DNA from: Litchfieldia alkalitelluris
GTDB lineage: Bacteria > Bacillota > Bacilli > Bacillales > Salisediminibacteriaceae
Length of the DNA: 64,000 nt
Reading direction: 5' to 3'
Assembly (NCBI RefSeq): GCF_002153425.1
Contig: NZ_KZ119600.1
Span: 2,407,920-2,471,919, forward strand
In this document: positions 34,547-43,720 of the stretch, in pieces
Numbering within the stretch: the first letter of the stretch is position 1
How the letters are laid out: each line of letters begins with the position of its first letter
Program-made: the position numbers and the translations under genes
The notes under the pieces: model-generated
Databases searched by the model: none
Seen by the model: only the letters and a program-made list of their open reading frames with translations
What the model was told of the DNA's origin: nothing

Positions 34547-35215
34547 ATGTTAGAGGCAATTACAGACACATTTGAAGTGATGCGTGATGCCATGCCAGTC
34601 CTCATGAAAGGGCTGCAGATGACAGTTCTCATCACAATCATTTCTTTACTCATTGCATTAGTTATTGGATTGGTATTTGGACTATTTAGTATTTCAAAAA
34701 ACAAAGTGTTAAGGGCAATTTCCACGGTGTATGTAAATATAATTAGAGGGACACCAATACTTGTACAAATTTTATATATATACATTGGTATTCCAGCTGT
34801 TACAGATCTACGCTTTTCTGCCTTCGCAGCCGGTGTAATTGTAATCAGTATTAATGCGGGTGCTTATCTAGTAGAAATCTTCCGTGCTGGAATCAATTCC
34901 ATTGATAAAGGACAAATGGAAGCAGGAAGGACACTTGGTTTTTCCTATGGTGAAACGATGAGAATCATCATTCTTCCTCAAGCTATTAAGCGAATGTTAC
35001 CTGCATTTGTGAACCAGTTCATCGTTAGTATTAAAGATACTTCTCTTCTATCAGTAATTGGGATAGGTGAATTATTAATGTCCGGACAATCTATATATTC
35101 GGCTAACTTCAAGGCTTTTGAAATATTAACTTTAGTAGGGATTTTATATTTCATTATTATCTATACCCTTACTTTATTCTCACGATGGTTGGAAAGGAGA
35201 ATGGATGTTTCATGA
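34547..35215 (+). CDS. Polar amino-acid ABC importer, permease
   Basis: A 222-residue HisM/GlnP-type permease with about five membrane helices. ATG at 34547 is preceded by AGGAGGGG; the frame upstream runs through the terminator and is not used. Family features: [39 protein letters not shown] and the EAA loop [28 protein letters not shown], which docks to the ATPase. Its stop codon overlaps the ATPase start (ATGA). Confidence 0.94.
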   Translation: MLEAITDTFEVMRDAMPVLMKGLQMTVLITIISLLIALVIGLVFGLFSISKNKVLRAISTVYVNIIRGTPILVQILYIYIGIPAVTDLRFSAFAAGVIVISINAGAYLVEIFRAGINSIDKGQMEAGRTLGFSYGETMRIIILPQAIKRMLPAFVNQFIVSIKDTSLLSVIGIGELLMSGQSIYSANFKAFEILTLVGILYFIIIYTLTLFSRWLERRMDVS

Positions 35216-35934
35216 TAAAAATTGAAAACTTAAAAAAGTCTTTTGGTAAATTAGAAGTTTTAAAAGATATTAATGTAAAGGTTGAACCACAAGAGGTAGT
35301 TTGTGTGATCGGTCCATCTGGTTCAGGAAAAAGTACGTTTTTAAGGTGTATTAATCGTCTAGAAGAACCAACAGGTGGGGCAATATTTATAGAAGACACA
35401 AATATTACAGATCCAAAAAATAATATAAATAAAATGCGCCAAAAACTAGGAATGGTCTTCCAGCAATTCAACCTTTTCCCCCATATGACTGTTCTTAATA
35501 ATATCACTGCCGCTCCTAAACGATTAAAAGGGATATCGGAAGAGGACGCAAATAAAATTGGGATGCAATTGTTAGAAAAAGTAGGCCTAGAAGATAAAGC
35601 AAAGGTCTATCCTGATAATCTTTCGGGGGGACAAAAACAGCGAGCTGCCATAGCAAGGGCCCTTGCTATGGAACCAAACATTATGTTGTTTGATGAGCCT
35701 ACTTCTGCACTTGATCCTGAGATGGTAGGAGATGTGTTGGAAGTAATGAAGGATTTAGCTAAAGAAGGGATGACAATGGTAATCGTTACACATGAAATGG
35801 GCTTCGCACGAGAAGTAGCGGACCGAGTCATATTTATGGATGGGGGATACATTGTAGAAGAGGGAGATCCTGAGCAAATCTTTGATAACCCTCAACATGA
35901 AAGAACTAAGGCGTTTTTATCTAAAGTACTATAG
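35212..35934 (+). CDS. Polar amino-acid ABC importer, ATP-binding protein
   Basis: A 240-residue GlnQ/HisP-type ATPase with Walker [10 protein letters not shown] (residues about 34-42), Q-loop [16 protein letters not shown], signature [16 protein letters not shown], Walker [16 protein letters not shown] and switch His in [18 protein letters not shown] at 35212 overlaps the permease stop by four bases, so translation is coupled. It energises uptake with the two preceding genes. Confidence 0.96.
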   Translation: MIKIENLKKSFGKLEVLKDINVKVEPQEVVCVIGPSGSGKSTFLRCINRLEEPTGGAIFIEDTNITDPKNNINKMRQKLGMVFQQFNLFPHMTVLNNITAAPKRLKGISEEDANKIGMQLLEKVGLEDKAKVYPDNLSGGQKQRAAIARALAMEPNIMLFDEPTSALDPEMVGDVLEVMKDLAKEGMTMVIVTHEMGFAREVADRVIFMDGGYIVEEGDPEQIFDNPQHERTKAFLSKVL

Positions 35935-35943
35935 TTGTTTTAG

Positions 35944-35984
35944 CCTCAAAAGGAGTGTACATACATTACCTTTTGAGGTTTTTC
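35944..35984 (+). terminator. Terminator of the amino-acid ABC operon
   Basis: CCTCAAAAGG / CCTTTTGAGG stem followed by TTTTTC. Confidence 0.85.
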
Positions 35985-36397
35985 TTATTTCCTGAGGAAG
36001 CGCATGAAAAGACATATGTCCCTCTAAAACAACTAATTATGATCATTTTTCAAACTATATAAGAATAGAGGACAAAGGTAAACTCAAATTGAACTGTTAT
36101 TTTATAAATTTAAACGATTGTTTAAAAATGCCGGTATGGAAAGGGAATGCAGTGAAACGAACACAAGATTAGTATTTTCACGGTAGCTAATTAAAAGTAA
36201 TGACAGAAGTATCAATTTTTATTTTTTTATTGAAGAAGCCTAACCATCAATCCGAAAGAAGCATACATGTATTATAAGTAGCTGTGTTTTGACTCTGTTG
36301 GCTTAAGTTGTTGAAATATAGGAATATTACAGAGTCTTAAATATAACATGCTAGTTTTTTATTAATATATCGGAGGGTGGAAGGAGGTTTTGTTCAT
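35985..36397. other. Intergenic region without visible gene
   Basis: About 410 bases of AT-rich DNA with no frame carrying start signals. It should contain the promoter of the sporulation gene that follows; I cannot identify a clear sporulation-sigma promoter by eye. Confidence 0.5.
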
Positions 36398-36661
36398 ATG
36401 AGTAACGATAATCTCTTCAAAAATATTGAACAGAAATCAGGCGTAGATATGAAGGCAGTATTTAAACTAGCAGACGAGATTAAAGGAGCTAACTTCCAAG
36501 ATGAAGCAACAATCAGAGATATTATTAAACGTGTTGCTGCATTAGCTAACAGACCAGTATCTAAGGAAAAAGAAGATGAATTAGTTAACGCTATTCTAAA
36601 TAACCCACAATCTATTAACTTTAATAATCTTTCAAAGATGATTAACAAAAATAAAAAATAA
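36398..36661 (+). CDS. spoVIF: Stage VI sporulation protein F
   Basis: An 87-residue protein: SNDNLFKNIEQKSGVDMKAVF, ADEIKGANFQDEATIRDIIKRVA, RPVSKEKEDELVNAIL and a lysine-rich tail match SpoVIF (YjcC), a late sporulation protein needed for coat assembly through GerE-dependent genes. ATG at 36398 follows AAGGAGG; the frame extends upstream but without a better site. This is direct evidence for an endospore former. Confidence 0.93.
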   Translation: MSNDNLFKNIEQKSGVDMKAVFKLADEIKGANFQDEATIRDIIKRVAALANRPVSKEKEDELVNAILNNPQSINFNNLSKMINKNKK

Positions 36662-36673
36662 ATCTACGTTTAA

Positions 36674-36716
36674 GAAACACACCAAAATGATCTTGTTTTG
36701 GTGTGTTTCATTTTCT
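36674..36716 (+). terminator. Intrinsic terminator after spoVIF
   Basis: GAAACACACCAAAA / TTTTGGTGTGTTTC stem followed by ATTTTCTT. Confidence 0.9.
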
Positions 36717-36846
36717 TATATTTGCTGCCATGGAAATGAATTTATATTTATTTTACTTATTAAGCACTTGGGAAGATTTCCACAATATTATTTTGTATAC
36801 TATTGAAGTCGGTACACTTAAATACATAGGAAAAGGAGAGGGATCG

Positions 36847-37302
36847 ATGAATCCAATTTATTTGTATTTATTAGCTAGTTTCATTGCAGTTTTTGGTCTA
36901 CTTATTAGTTTTAAAAAGATGGTAAGCATCATGGAAGACAAGCTTGAAAAGGGAGAAAGTGTAACAAAGTCCTCTTTTCAAAAGGAATACAATAAGTTTT
37001 TCATCACGGCTCCAATGATTGAGTTCATTCCAATATTGCTGATTGTATTCAGTTTTATTCAAATGGAAGAATGGGCACCTCAAATAACACAAAATGACGT
37101 TATTCTACCAATGATCTTGATCATCATTATACTCTTATTTGGAGTATTAAATGTATTTTTAATTCGAAGGAGAATTGTTTCAATTAGTAATATTGACAGC
37201 GCCTCAAAGAATTTCATTAATACAACGACATTCATGGGGATTTCATTGATCAGTTCAATTCCTGCTCTATCTATAATAGGTTTAATCCTACACATATCAT
37301 AA
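36847..37302 (+). CDS. Small polytopic membrane protein
   Basis: A 151-residue protein with four hydrophobic segments (residues about 3-22, 56-73, 88-108, 128-150) arranged as two hairpins, each starting with a conserved-looking I-S-x-x-P type turn (APMIEFIPILLIVF, ISSIPALSIIGLIL). The arrangement recalls proteolipid-like or holin-like proteins but no family is certain. ATG at 36847 follows AAAGGAGAGGG. It could be co-expressed with the next small gene. Confidence 0.65.
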   Translation: MNPIYLYLLASFIAVFGLLISFKKMVSIMEDKLEKGESVTKSSFQKEYNKFFITAPMIEFIPILLIVFSFIQMEEWAPQITQNDVILPMILIIIILLFGVLNVFLIRRRIVSISNIDSASKNFINTTTFMGISLISSIPALSIIGLILHIS

Positions 37303-37377
37303 AACTCTCCTCCAATTATCACTTCTATTGCCTAATTGACATAAGCTATAGAAGTGTAATTAAAGGAGGAAAGCGGT

Positions 37378-37734
37378 TTGGATTATCAACAATTTTTTTG
37401 GTACGACCCACACCATACTCGAGAACAAGAAGCAATTTACCCTCCAATAGAAACCAAGTATTTTGAAGAATCACTAGATGCATACGGCTCACTGCTGGAA
37501 CATGGAAAAATAGTACTTGAATCACTATCATCATCTAAAGAAAAGATGTCCTCGTTAATGGACGCCGCACAAGAAGGAAAAGATGAAGAAGTGGACAAAA
37601 TAATAAAGTCAACTGGTGTACCAACGATTGTAAATACGTCGTACACTCCAACTGGCGTTACCTTCACTCTATATGCAGATGCAGAAACAGTAACAAACTG
37701 TTGTACATTGACAATGTACTTAAGATGGGGGTAA
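37378..37734 (+). CDS. Hypothetical protein, possibly sporulation-related
   Basis: A 118-residue soluble protein, TTG start with AAAGGAGG upstream. The N-terminus is aromatic-rich (MDYQQFFWYDPHHTREQEAIYPPIE), a central helix follows, and the C-terminal half is beta-rich with TPTGVTFTLYADAETVTNCCTLTMYLRWG, including adjacent Cys residues. I do not recognise the family. A location near spoVIF hints at a spore context, which is weak evidence. Confidence 0.6.
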   Translation: MDYQQFFWYDPHHTREQEAIYPPIETKYFEESLDAYGSLLEHGKIVLESLSSSKEKMSSLMDAAQEGKDEEVDKIIKSTGVPTIVNTSYTPTGVTFTLYADAETVTNCCTLTMYLRWG

Positions 37735-37737
37735 TAG

Positions 37738-37772
37738 AAAAAGCAATTCATAAGTTAATGAATTGCTTTTTT
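37738..37772 (+). terminator. Intrinsic terminator
   Basis: AAAAAGCAATTCAT / ATGAATTGCTTTTT stem with a short loop and T tail. Confidence 0.92.
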
Positions 37773-37978
37773 ATTTATTACATACAAAAAGTGTTAAAAA
37801 TTATGAAAGTTCTAATTAATTGACATTGTGAAAACTTTAAGTTAAGGTTTTTTATGGTAATTTATATCACCGTATTAATATATAAAATTCAAGGCAGCAT
37901 GATTAACCATTTAAAGTAGAATAAGCTATTCAATCATCTATCTTACGCTTTTACAACAAAGAATTGGAGTTGATATGT

Positions 37979-39445
37979 ATGTCTAAAAAACGTGCTATTA
38001 CAGTTGCAAAAGGGGACGGAATTGGTCCTGAAATTATGGATTCCACACTTAAGATATTACAAGCTGCAGGCGCTGAAATTGACCCGGAATTTATTGACAT
38101 TGGTGAAAAAGTATATCTTTCTGGTCAATCATCAGGTATTGAAGATGATGCCTGGGAATCCCTTCGTAGAACTAAAGTATTTTTAAAAGCCCCAATTACT
38201 ACCCCACAAGGTGGCGGTTATAAAAGTCTAAATGTAACCATTCGTAAATCTCTCGGTCTATATGCAAATGTACGACCTAACATTTCCTATGATCCATTCG
38301 TAAAAACCAAGCACCCAGATATGGACCTTGTTATCATTCGGGAAAATGAGGAAGACCTATACGCTGGTATAGAGCATCAACAAACCCCTGAAGTAGTCCA
38401 ATGCTTAAAACTCATAACTAGACCAGGTTCTGAAAAGATTATTCGATACGCATTTGAATACGCTAGAAAAAATAACCGAAAAAAAGTTACGTGCTTTTCT
38501 AAAGATAATATTATGAAATTAACGGATGGGCTTTTCCATAAAGTATTTAATGAAATTGCTTCAGAATACCCTGATATTGAAACCGAACATTGGATTATCG
38601 ATATTGGGATTGCAAAGATTGCAGATACACCTCAGGATTTCGATGTGATCGTTATGCCAAACTTATATGGTGATATTGCGTCTGATGTTGCGGCACAAAT
38701 CACAGGTAGTGTAGGGCTTGCAGGTTCTGCAAACATTGGGGACCAATGTGCCATGTTCGAAGCAATACACGGAAGCGCTCCTGATATAGCAGGTAAAGGT
38801 ATTGCCAACCCTTCCGGATTAATCAATGGCGCCATTATGATGCTTGTACACATTGGTCAGCCTGAAGTTGCAGGAAAAATTCATAATGCCTGGTTAAAAA
38901 CGTTAGAAGATGGTATCTATACAGGTGACATTGCTAAAGGGGCTAAGTCTGTCAATACGAAGGAGTTCACAGAAGCAGTTATCGATAGGTTAGGGCAAAA
39001 GCCTACGACTGTAACTCCTATTACCTATAACAAGGAAGCGGCTCAGGAAGACAGTAATTCCTATGTCATTCCACCACTTGTAAAAGACCGTCCAAAGCCA
39101 GACGTTGTAAGAACACTAGATGGAGTTGACGTTTTCTTATGTAATAACGAGCTAACTGCTGATGAAGTAGGAGCGAAGCTGGAAGAAGTTGCAGGACCAG
39201 AATTTGATTTTGTAGTGATGACGAACCGTGGGGTAAAAGTATACCCAGGTGGTTTTCCAGAAACATTTACGACTGACCACTGGAGATGTCGATTCAATTT
39301 AAGTGAGCAGAATACAAACCCTAAAAACAAACAGATTAGACAATTGCTCGAAAGGGTTGAAAATGCTGGGCTTGACTGGATTAAAATTGAGAACCTATAC
39401 CGCTTCAATGGTGAACTAGGTTATTCCCTTGGGCAAGGTCAATAA
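37979..39445 (+). CDS. icd: Isocitrate dehydrogenase, Thermus/Rickettsia-type with C-terminal domain
   Basis: A 488-residue beta-decarboxylating dehydrogenase converting isocitrate to 2-oxoglutarate. Family motifs: TVAKGDGIGPEIMDSTL, GGGYKSLNVTIRKSLGLYANVRP, VIIRENEEDLYAGIEH, MPNLYGDIASDVAAQITGSVGLAGSANIG and MFEAIHGSAPDIAGK. Residues about 340-488 form an extra domain (VVRTLDGVDVFLCNNELTADEVG, RCRFNL) characteristic of the Thermus-type enzyme and absent from the 423-residue B. subtilis Icd. It may replace or complement the usual Icd. ATG at 37979 is chosen because GGAG is well placed. No citrate synthase or malate dehydrogenase gene is adjacent. Coenzyme likely NADP+. Confidence 0.9.
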   Translation: MSKKRAITVAKGDGIGPEIMDSTLKILQAAGAEIDPEFIDIGEKVYLSGQSSGIEDDAWESLRRTKVFLKAPITTPQGGGYKSLNVTIRKSLGLYANVRPNISYDPFVKTKHPDMDLVIIRENEEDLYAGIEHQQTPEVVQCLKLITRPGSEKIIRYAFEYARKNNRKKVTCFSKDNIMKLTDGLFHKVFNEIASEYPDIETEHWIIDIGIAKIADTPQDFDVIVMPNLYGDIASDVAAQITGSVGLAGSANIGDQCAMFEAIHGSAPDIAGKGIANPSGLINGAIMMLVHIGQPEVAGKIHNAWLKTLEDGIYTGDIAKGAKSVNTKEFTEAVIDRLGQKPTTVTPITYNKEAAQEDSNSYVIPPLVKDRPKPDVVRTLDGVDVFLCNNELTADEVGAKLEEVAGPEFDFVVMTNRGVKVYPGGFPETFTTDHWRCRFNLSEQNTNPKNKQIRQLLERVENAGLDWIKIENLYRFNGELGYSLGQGQ

Positions 39446-39461
39446 CTACTCTAAAATATAC

Positions 39462-39503
39462 AGAAGCATGTCAGGATATTTTAATCCGAACATGCTTCTT
39501 TTC
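39462..39503 (+). terminator. Intrinsic terminator after icd
   Basis: AGAAGCATG / CATGCTTCT stem followed by TTTTC. Confidence 0.82.
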
Positions 39504-39667
39504 ATGTGATCATCTTTAATTAGCGTTCATATTAATCAAACGTTTGTTTAAATAATCGTCCTATTATTTTAATAAAAATAATCAAATAGCCTAAACACGC
39601 AACAGTCATTCACATTCTTCCTTGTAGATACGTATTATGTGACAGTAGCTACAAGGAGGGATAAGAA

Positions 39668-41026
39668 GTGACTAACGAAAATAGAATGTTACCATATATC
39701 TTTTCTTTCGTAATGATAATATTTACTGCTTTCACATTCTACATTTTTGGAAGCATGGATAGTAGCGAGCCTGCAACTGCAAGCTCTGATGGAAGTGAAA
39801 GTGAAGTGACGGAAAACAATGATTTAGTTACAGAAGATGAAACGGAAGATAGTGAAAATACATCTTCAAGTGACTCTTCAAATGAAATAAACAACACCAT
39901 TAACAATGAGATTAATGTTGAGAATGGGAATATTGAGAATACAATTGAAAATGAGGTAAATGGAAACAATGGCCAAATCGATAACCAAATCGATAATAAC
40001 ATTGATGGAGTAAACGGTGAAATAAGCAATGCAATTGAAAACTCCATTAATGGGGATAACGCACAAATTGATAATCATATTGAAAATAATATTACAAATA
40101 GTTCTAACAATTCTATTGACAATAGTGTTACAAATAACATTGACGTCGATGTGGATGTAAATATTACTAACAATATAACAAACGTAATAGAAAGTGAAGC
40201 AGGAGAAGAAGCGCCAGTAGAGGAAAATGGGAATGGAACGGAAGAAGATGAAAACGGTAATGGTGAAGATGAAAATGGAAAAGATACAGAGACTAATGGC
40301 AATGGAGAAGAAAACGGTAACGGTGAAAATATTAATGGCCAGGAGAATGGTGAGGCTACCAATGGCGCATCTGAAGAAACAGTTTGGGGAATTGACTCTG
40401 CAAGCTTAACAACAGAGGAAATGTTAGCCTGTGTTCGTGATAACTTTGGTGATCCTGAAGTTTGGGCCCGTTACTTAGGAGATAAAGATGGAGTTTCTTA
40501 CGGACTAACTGATGAAGAAGTAGAACTATTACACGAAAACGACATTGATATTATGGTCATCTGGAACCACTTTGAAGATGCAACTGGCTATGAAAAAGGT
40601 CAAAGTGAGGCTGAGGATGCAATTGAAATGGCAAGAGATTTTGGAATTCCAGAAGGAGTGGCAATTTTCGCAAATGTTGAACCTATCTATCCAATCGATG
40701 CTGGTTTCCTATTAGGTTGGTATGACACGATGGAAGAGTCAGAGTATGAATCTGGGGTGTACGGTATTTTCCATCCTGATCGCGATCTATATGTGGCATA
40801 TGAGGAAGCCGCTGAAGAAAATTCAGCTTTATTAGAGAACAATTATGTTTGGACTTCATCACCAAACCACGGGATCACTACAGAAGAAAATGCACCTGAG
40901 TATAACCCACAAGCACCAGAAGGGTCGCTAATTGCAGGCTGGCAGTATGGCATTGATGCAGAAACATGTAATATTGATACAAATCACTTTGATAGTAACG
41001 TATTTGACGTATTATGGTCAGAATAA
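39668..41026 (+). CDS. Membrane-anchored DUF1906 (glycoside hydrolase-like) protein with Asn-rich 15-residue repeats
   Basis: A 452-residue protein, GTG start with AAGGAGGG. One membrane anchor lies near residues 9-27, followed by a Ser/Glu/Asp-rich stretch. Residues about 75-150 contain 15-residue repeats of the pattern N-G-x-I-x-N-x-I-x-N-x-I-x-G (for example NGQIDNQIDNNIDGV and NGEISNAIENSINGD), then an Asn/Glu/Gly-rich spacer. From about 240 on there is a DUF1906-type TIM-barrel domain (WGIDSASLTTEEML, DPEVWARYLGD, IMVIWNHFEDATGY, IFANVEPIYPID, AGWQYGIDAE), resembling peptidoglycan-acting glycosidases. A surface role at the wall is likely; enzymatic activity is inferred. Confidence 0.82.
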   Translation: MTNENRMLPYIFSFVMIIFTAFTFYIFGSMDSSEPATASSDGSESEVTENNDLVTEDETEDSENTSSSDSSNEINNTINNEINVENGNIENTIENEVNGNNGQIDNQIDNNIDGVNGEISNAIENSINGDNAQIDNHIENNITNSSNNSIDNSVTNNIDVDVDVNITNNITNVIESEAGEEAPVEENGNGTEEDENGNGEDENGKDTETNGNGEENGNGENINGQENGEATNGASEETVWGIDSASLTTEEMLACVRDNFGDPEVWARYLGDKDGVSYGLTDEEVELLHENDIDIMVIWNHFEDATGYEKGQSEAEDAIEMARDFGIPEGVAIFANVEPIYPIDAGFLLGWYDTMEESEYESGVYGIFHPDRDLYVAYEEAAEENSALLENNYVWTSSPNHGITTEENAPEYNPQAPEGSLIAGWQYGIDAETCNIDTNHFDSNVFDVLWSE

Positions 41027-41058
41027 TGAGAGATTCAGAGTTTAGTTAATTTATAGGT

Positions 41059-41098
41059 AAAGGGTGTCCAAAAACTTGTGACACCCTCTTTATTTTTT
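41059..41098 (+). terminator. Intrinsic terminator
   Basis: AGGGTGTC / GACACCCT stem followed by CTTTATTTTTT. Confidence 0.82.
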
Positions 41099-41133
41099 CG
41101 ATAATCATATTCCTAATTGAAGAGATTGCACAT

Positions 41134-41168
41134 GAAAAAATAGGCTGTTGAAGATTTTCAGCAGCCTA
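41134..41168 (-). terminator. Terminator of the small minus-strand gene
   Basis: AGGCTGTTGA / TCAGCAGCCT stem (one wobble), followed on the minus strand by ATTTTTTC. Confidence 0.82.
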
Positions 41169-41199
41169 GGTTTGTTCTATTATAGACAAACTCATTCTA

Positions 41200-41469
41200 T
41201 TAGTTTTGGTTGTATATGATTTCTTTAGATTTTCTTTTAACTTTTCTTAATGACTTTTTAATAAACACCTTTACATCGAATCGGGATTTAATTAATTCAT
41301 ATGATTTCTCAAATTCTTGCCCATTACACGGATATTGATCACCATTTGTATCAGTAATGAGGTAATCCCCCGGGTTTCCAACGACAGATCCTTCTGCTGT
41401 ATCAATTGTCATAGGGCGAGTTATTTTCACTGCTTCTACGACAATAGGTTTTCTCCTATACTTAGGCAT
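41200..41469 (-). CDS. Small basic protein with PGDYLITD motif
   Basis: About 89 residues: MPKYRRKPIVVEAVKITRPM, then VVGNPGDYLITDTNGDQYPC, FEKSYELI and a very basic tail. The PGDYLI-D-x-G-D-x-Y-P-x pattern is shared by small phage- and plasmid-type proteins of unknown function. ATG at 41469 has GAGGAG at eight bases; the GTG at 41478 overlaps that site. The basic C-terminus could contact nucleic acid. No phage genes lie nearby. Confidence 0.6.
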   Translation of the reverse strand: MPKYRRKPIVVEAVKITRPMTIDTAEGSVVGNPGDYLITDTNGDQYPCNGQEFEKSYELIKSRFDVKVFIKKSLRKVKRKSKEIIYNQN

Positions 41470-41793
41470 TCGCTTCACTCCTCAAATAATATTTATCCAT
41501 ATTTTTACTAGCCGTATAAATGAATTTACTTCATTTTATTCAAAAAGTGGGATAAGTGTGCCCTTCACTAGATAGATAGACAACTCTTATCTCCTAATCT
41601 AACGTGAAAACAGAGATTGTGTAAATTAATCCGCTACAGGCTACCCACTTTCATGCAAGGTACAAGTGCACATCTGCTCATTTGCTTCTAATTTAAATCA
41701 CAGTATAAATATTTTAAATTATCTGGAAATACTGTATAGTTGTTATTATGACCAACTCACATAAAAACATCTGGACAAAAGGGGCGATGGAGA
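41470..41793. other. Intergenic region upstream of fabF
   Basis: About 320 bases without a supported ORF. No FapR-type palindrome was recognised. Promoter-like AT-rich sequence precedes fabF, but no element is certain. Confidence 0.5.
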
Positions 41794-43029
41794 ATGAGAA
41801 GAAGAGTCGTAGTAACAGGTATGGGAACAGTAAATCCACTTGGTAATAATACCGAAACAACTTGGATGAATGCAAAAGCTGGAGTATCAGGGATAGCTCC
41901 ATTAACTTCCGCTGACTCTGATCTATTTAATGTCAAAGTAGCCGGAGAGGTAAAGGACTTTTCTCCAAACGAGTTTATAGATTTTAAAGAGGCTAGGAGA
42001 ATGGCTAGATTTACGCACTTTGCTATTGCTGCAACAAAAATGGCCTTAAGTGATGCAAATGTACATATAAATGAAAATGTAGATCCATATCGTACTGGAG
42101 TTTGGATTGGTTCTGGAATTGGTGGATTAGATACATTTGAAGAACAGCATAAAAAGTTTTTAAAGAAGGGACCAAAACGTGTAAGTCCTTTTACAATTCC
42201 AATGTTTATACCTGATATGGCATCTGGTCGCGTTTCTATTGAAGTTGGTGCAAAGGGTGTGAATAACTGTTCTGTAACGGCTTGTGCATCTGGAGCAAAT
42301 TCAATTGGGGATGCTTGCCGTGTCATACAGTATGGGGATGCCGATATAATGATTGCAGGGGGAGCAGAGGCAGCCATTACGGAAATGACAATAGCTGGTT
42401 TCTCAAACATGACTGCTTTATCTACTAATCCAGATCCAAAGAGTGCCAGTAGACCTTTTGATAAAAATAGGGATGGGTTTGTTATTGCTGAGGGGGCAAG
42501 TATTCTCATCTTAGAAGAATTGGAGCATGCCCTTGCACGTGGAGCAAATATTTATGCTGAAGTAATTGGGTACGGTGCAACTGGTGATGCCCACCACATT
42601 ACAACTCCTGCACCAGATGGAGAAGGGGCTCAAAGGGCAATGAAGTTAGCATTAAAGGATGCTGACATTTCAGCAGATTCCGTCGACTATATTAATGCAC
42701 ATGGCACTTCCACTCTTTACAATGATTTATATGAGACAATTGCGATTAAAAAGGTGTTTGGAAGTCATGCATATCAATTATCTGTCAGTTCGACTAAATC
42801 AATGACTGGACATTTGCTAGGGGCAGCTGGTGCACTGGAAGCATTTTTTTCAATTATGTCTATTCAAGATAGTGTAATACCACCTACGATTAATTACGAA
42901 ACTCCTGATGACAACATAGACTTAGATTATGTTCCAAATGAAGCTAAGGAAATGGAAGTTACCGTTGCTTTATCTAATTCTCTAGGTTTTGGCGGGCATA
43001 ATGTATGTTTAGCATTTCGGAAATATTAA
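41794..43029 (+). CDS. fabF: Beta-ketoacyl-ACP synthase II
   Basis: A 411-residue thiolase-fold condensing enzyme for fatty-acid elongation. The catalytic triad is visible: Cys164 in [12 protein letters not shown], His near 304 in [13 protein letters not shown] and His near 341 in [23 protein letters not shown] and [15 protein letters not shown] are also typical. The start ATG has GGGGCGATGGAG upstream. Unlike B. subtilis, no fabH precedes it, so this may be a second or relocated copy. It stands alone before a terminator. Confidence 0.95.
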   Translation: MRRRVVVTGMGTVNPLGNNTETTWMNAKAGVSGIAPLTSADSDLFNVKVAGEVKDFSPNEFIDFKEARRMARFTHFAIAATKMALSDANVHINENVDPYRTGVWIGSGIGGLDTFEEQHKKFLKKGPKRVSPFTIPMFIPDMASGRVSIEVGAKGVNNCSVTACASGANSIGDACRVIQYGDADIMIAGGAEAAITEMTIAGFSNMTALSTNPDPKSASRPFDKNRDGFVIAEGASILILEELEHALARGANIYAEVIGYGATGDAHHITTPAPDGEGAQRAMKLALKDADISADSVDYINAHGTSTLYNDLYETIAIKKVFGSHAYQLSVSSTKSMTGHLLGAAGALEAFFSIMSIQDSVIPPTINYETPDDNIDLDYVPNEAKEMEVTVALSNSLGFGGHNVCLAFRKY

Positions 43030-43044
43030 GTGAGCTTACAACGA

Positions 43045-43083
43045 TAGAAAGACCGATTTGTATTATACAAAACGGTCTTTCTA
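43045..43083 (+). terminator. Terminator after fabF
   Basis: TAGAAAGACCG / CGGTCTTTCTA stem; the T-tract is short. Confidence 0.75.
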
Positions 43084-43130
43084 GTCTAGATTATTCCTAT
43101 TGTCACAGTCAGTATATATATGGCATGAAC

Positions 43131-43511
43131 TTATTTAAAGTAGTCTGCCTCTAATGACCGTAGCTTCTCCAACGCCATGTGCGACCAATCGCTGTTTTCT
43201 TGCTCTAAAGTAGCAATTTCATCATCTAGTGCACTTCTTAAGGACGCTTTATAGTCTGGTAAATCCCCTTCATACTTTTTCACATAAGGGGCTGGAATGT
43301 TTGTTTGCTCACGATATGCCAAAGCTCGGCGTTCATGAAAGAAGGGAACATCAGCAGATTTAGGTTGGTGAAGGTCTCCTTGCTTTGGGTGCTTCATTAC
43401 AGCGAGCACTCTCATAAGGTACCTATCACGTTTTAATTCAGTAATTTCCCCTATATATTTTCCTGTCTTATAAATCCCTGTTACGATATCACCTATTTCG
43501 AAACTTTCCAT
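43131..43511 (-). CDS. kapB: Kinase-associated lipoprotein B (sporulation)
   Basis: About 126 residues. The sequence GDIVTGIYKTGKYIGEITELKRDRYLMRVLAVMKHPKQGDLHQP, DVPFFHERRALAYREQTN and ending LRSLEADYF closely match KapB, which is needed for KinB-dependent entry into sporulation in B. subtilis. ATG at 43511 is used (AAAGGAG nine bases upstream); TTG at 43517 is too close to that site. No kinB is adjacent, as also in B. subtilis relatives where the two genes are near but separate. Despite the name no signal peptide is seen. Confidence 0.93.
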   Translation of the reverse strand: MESFEIGDIVTGIYKTGKYIGEITELKRDRYLMRVLAVMKHPKQGDLHQPKSADVPFFHERRALAYREQTNIPAPYVKKYEGDLPDYKASLRSALDDEIATLEQENSDWSHMALEKLRSLEADYFK

Positions 43512-43720
43512 ATACAAAAACTCCTTTGTGTACCCATATTTTTTTATAGTTTATCATATGTCCTTTATTAATTTGAAAACTTTGCTTTGTAGGATTCAGA
43601 ATAAAGAATCTTAATAAAACATTCATAACATTTATTTTTACTCTCGAAATATTCTCAACTTTCCTTTATTATTAAGGATAAGTATTTTTTACCAAATGAT
43701 ACATTTTGAGGAGGAAGAAT

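Noticed and set aside
41470-41793. FapR operator upstream of fabF
   Set aside because: No matching palindrome was found by eye.
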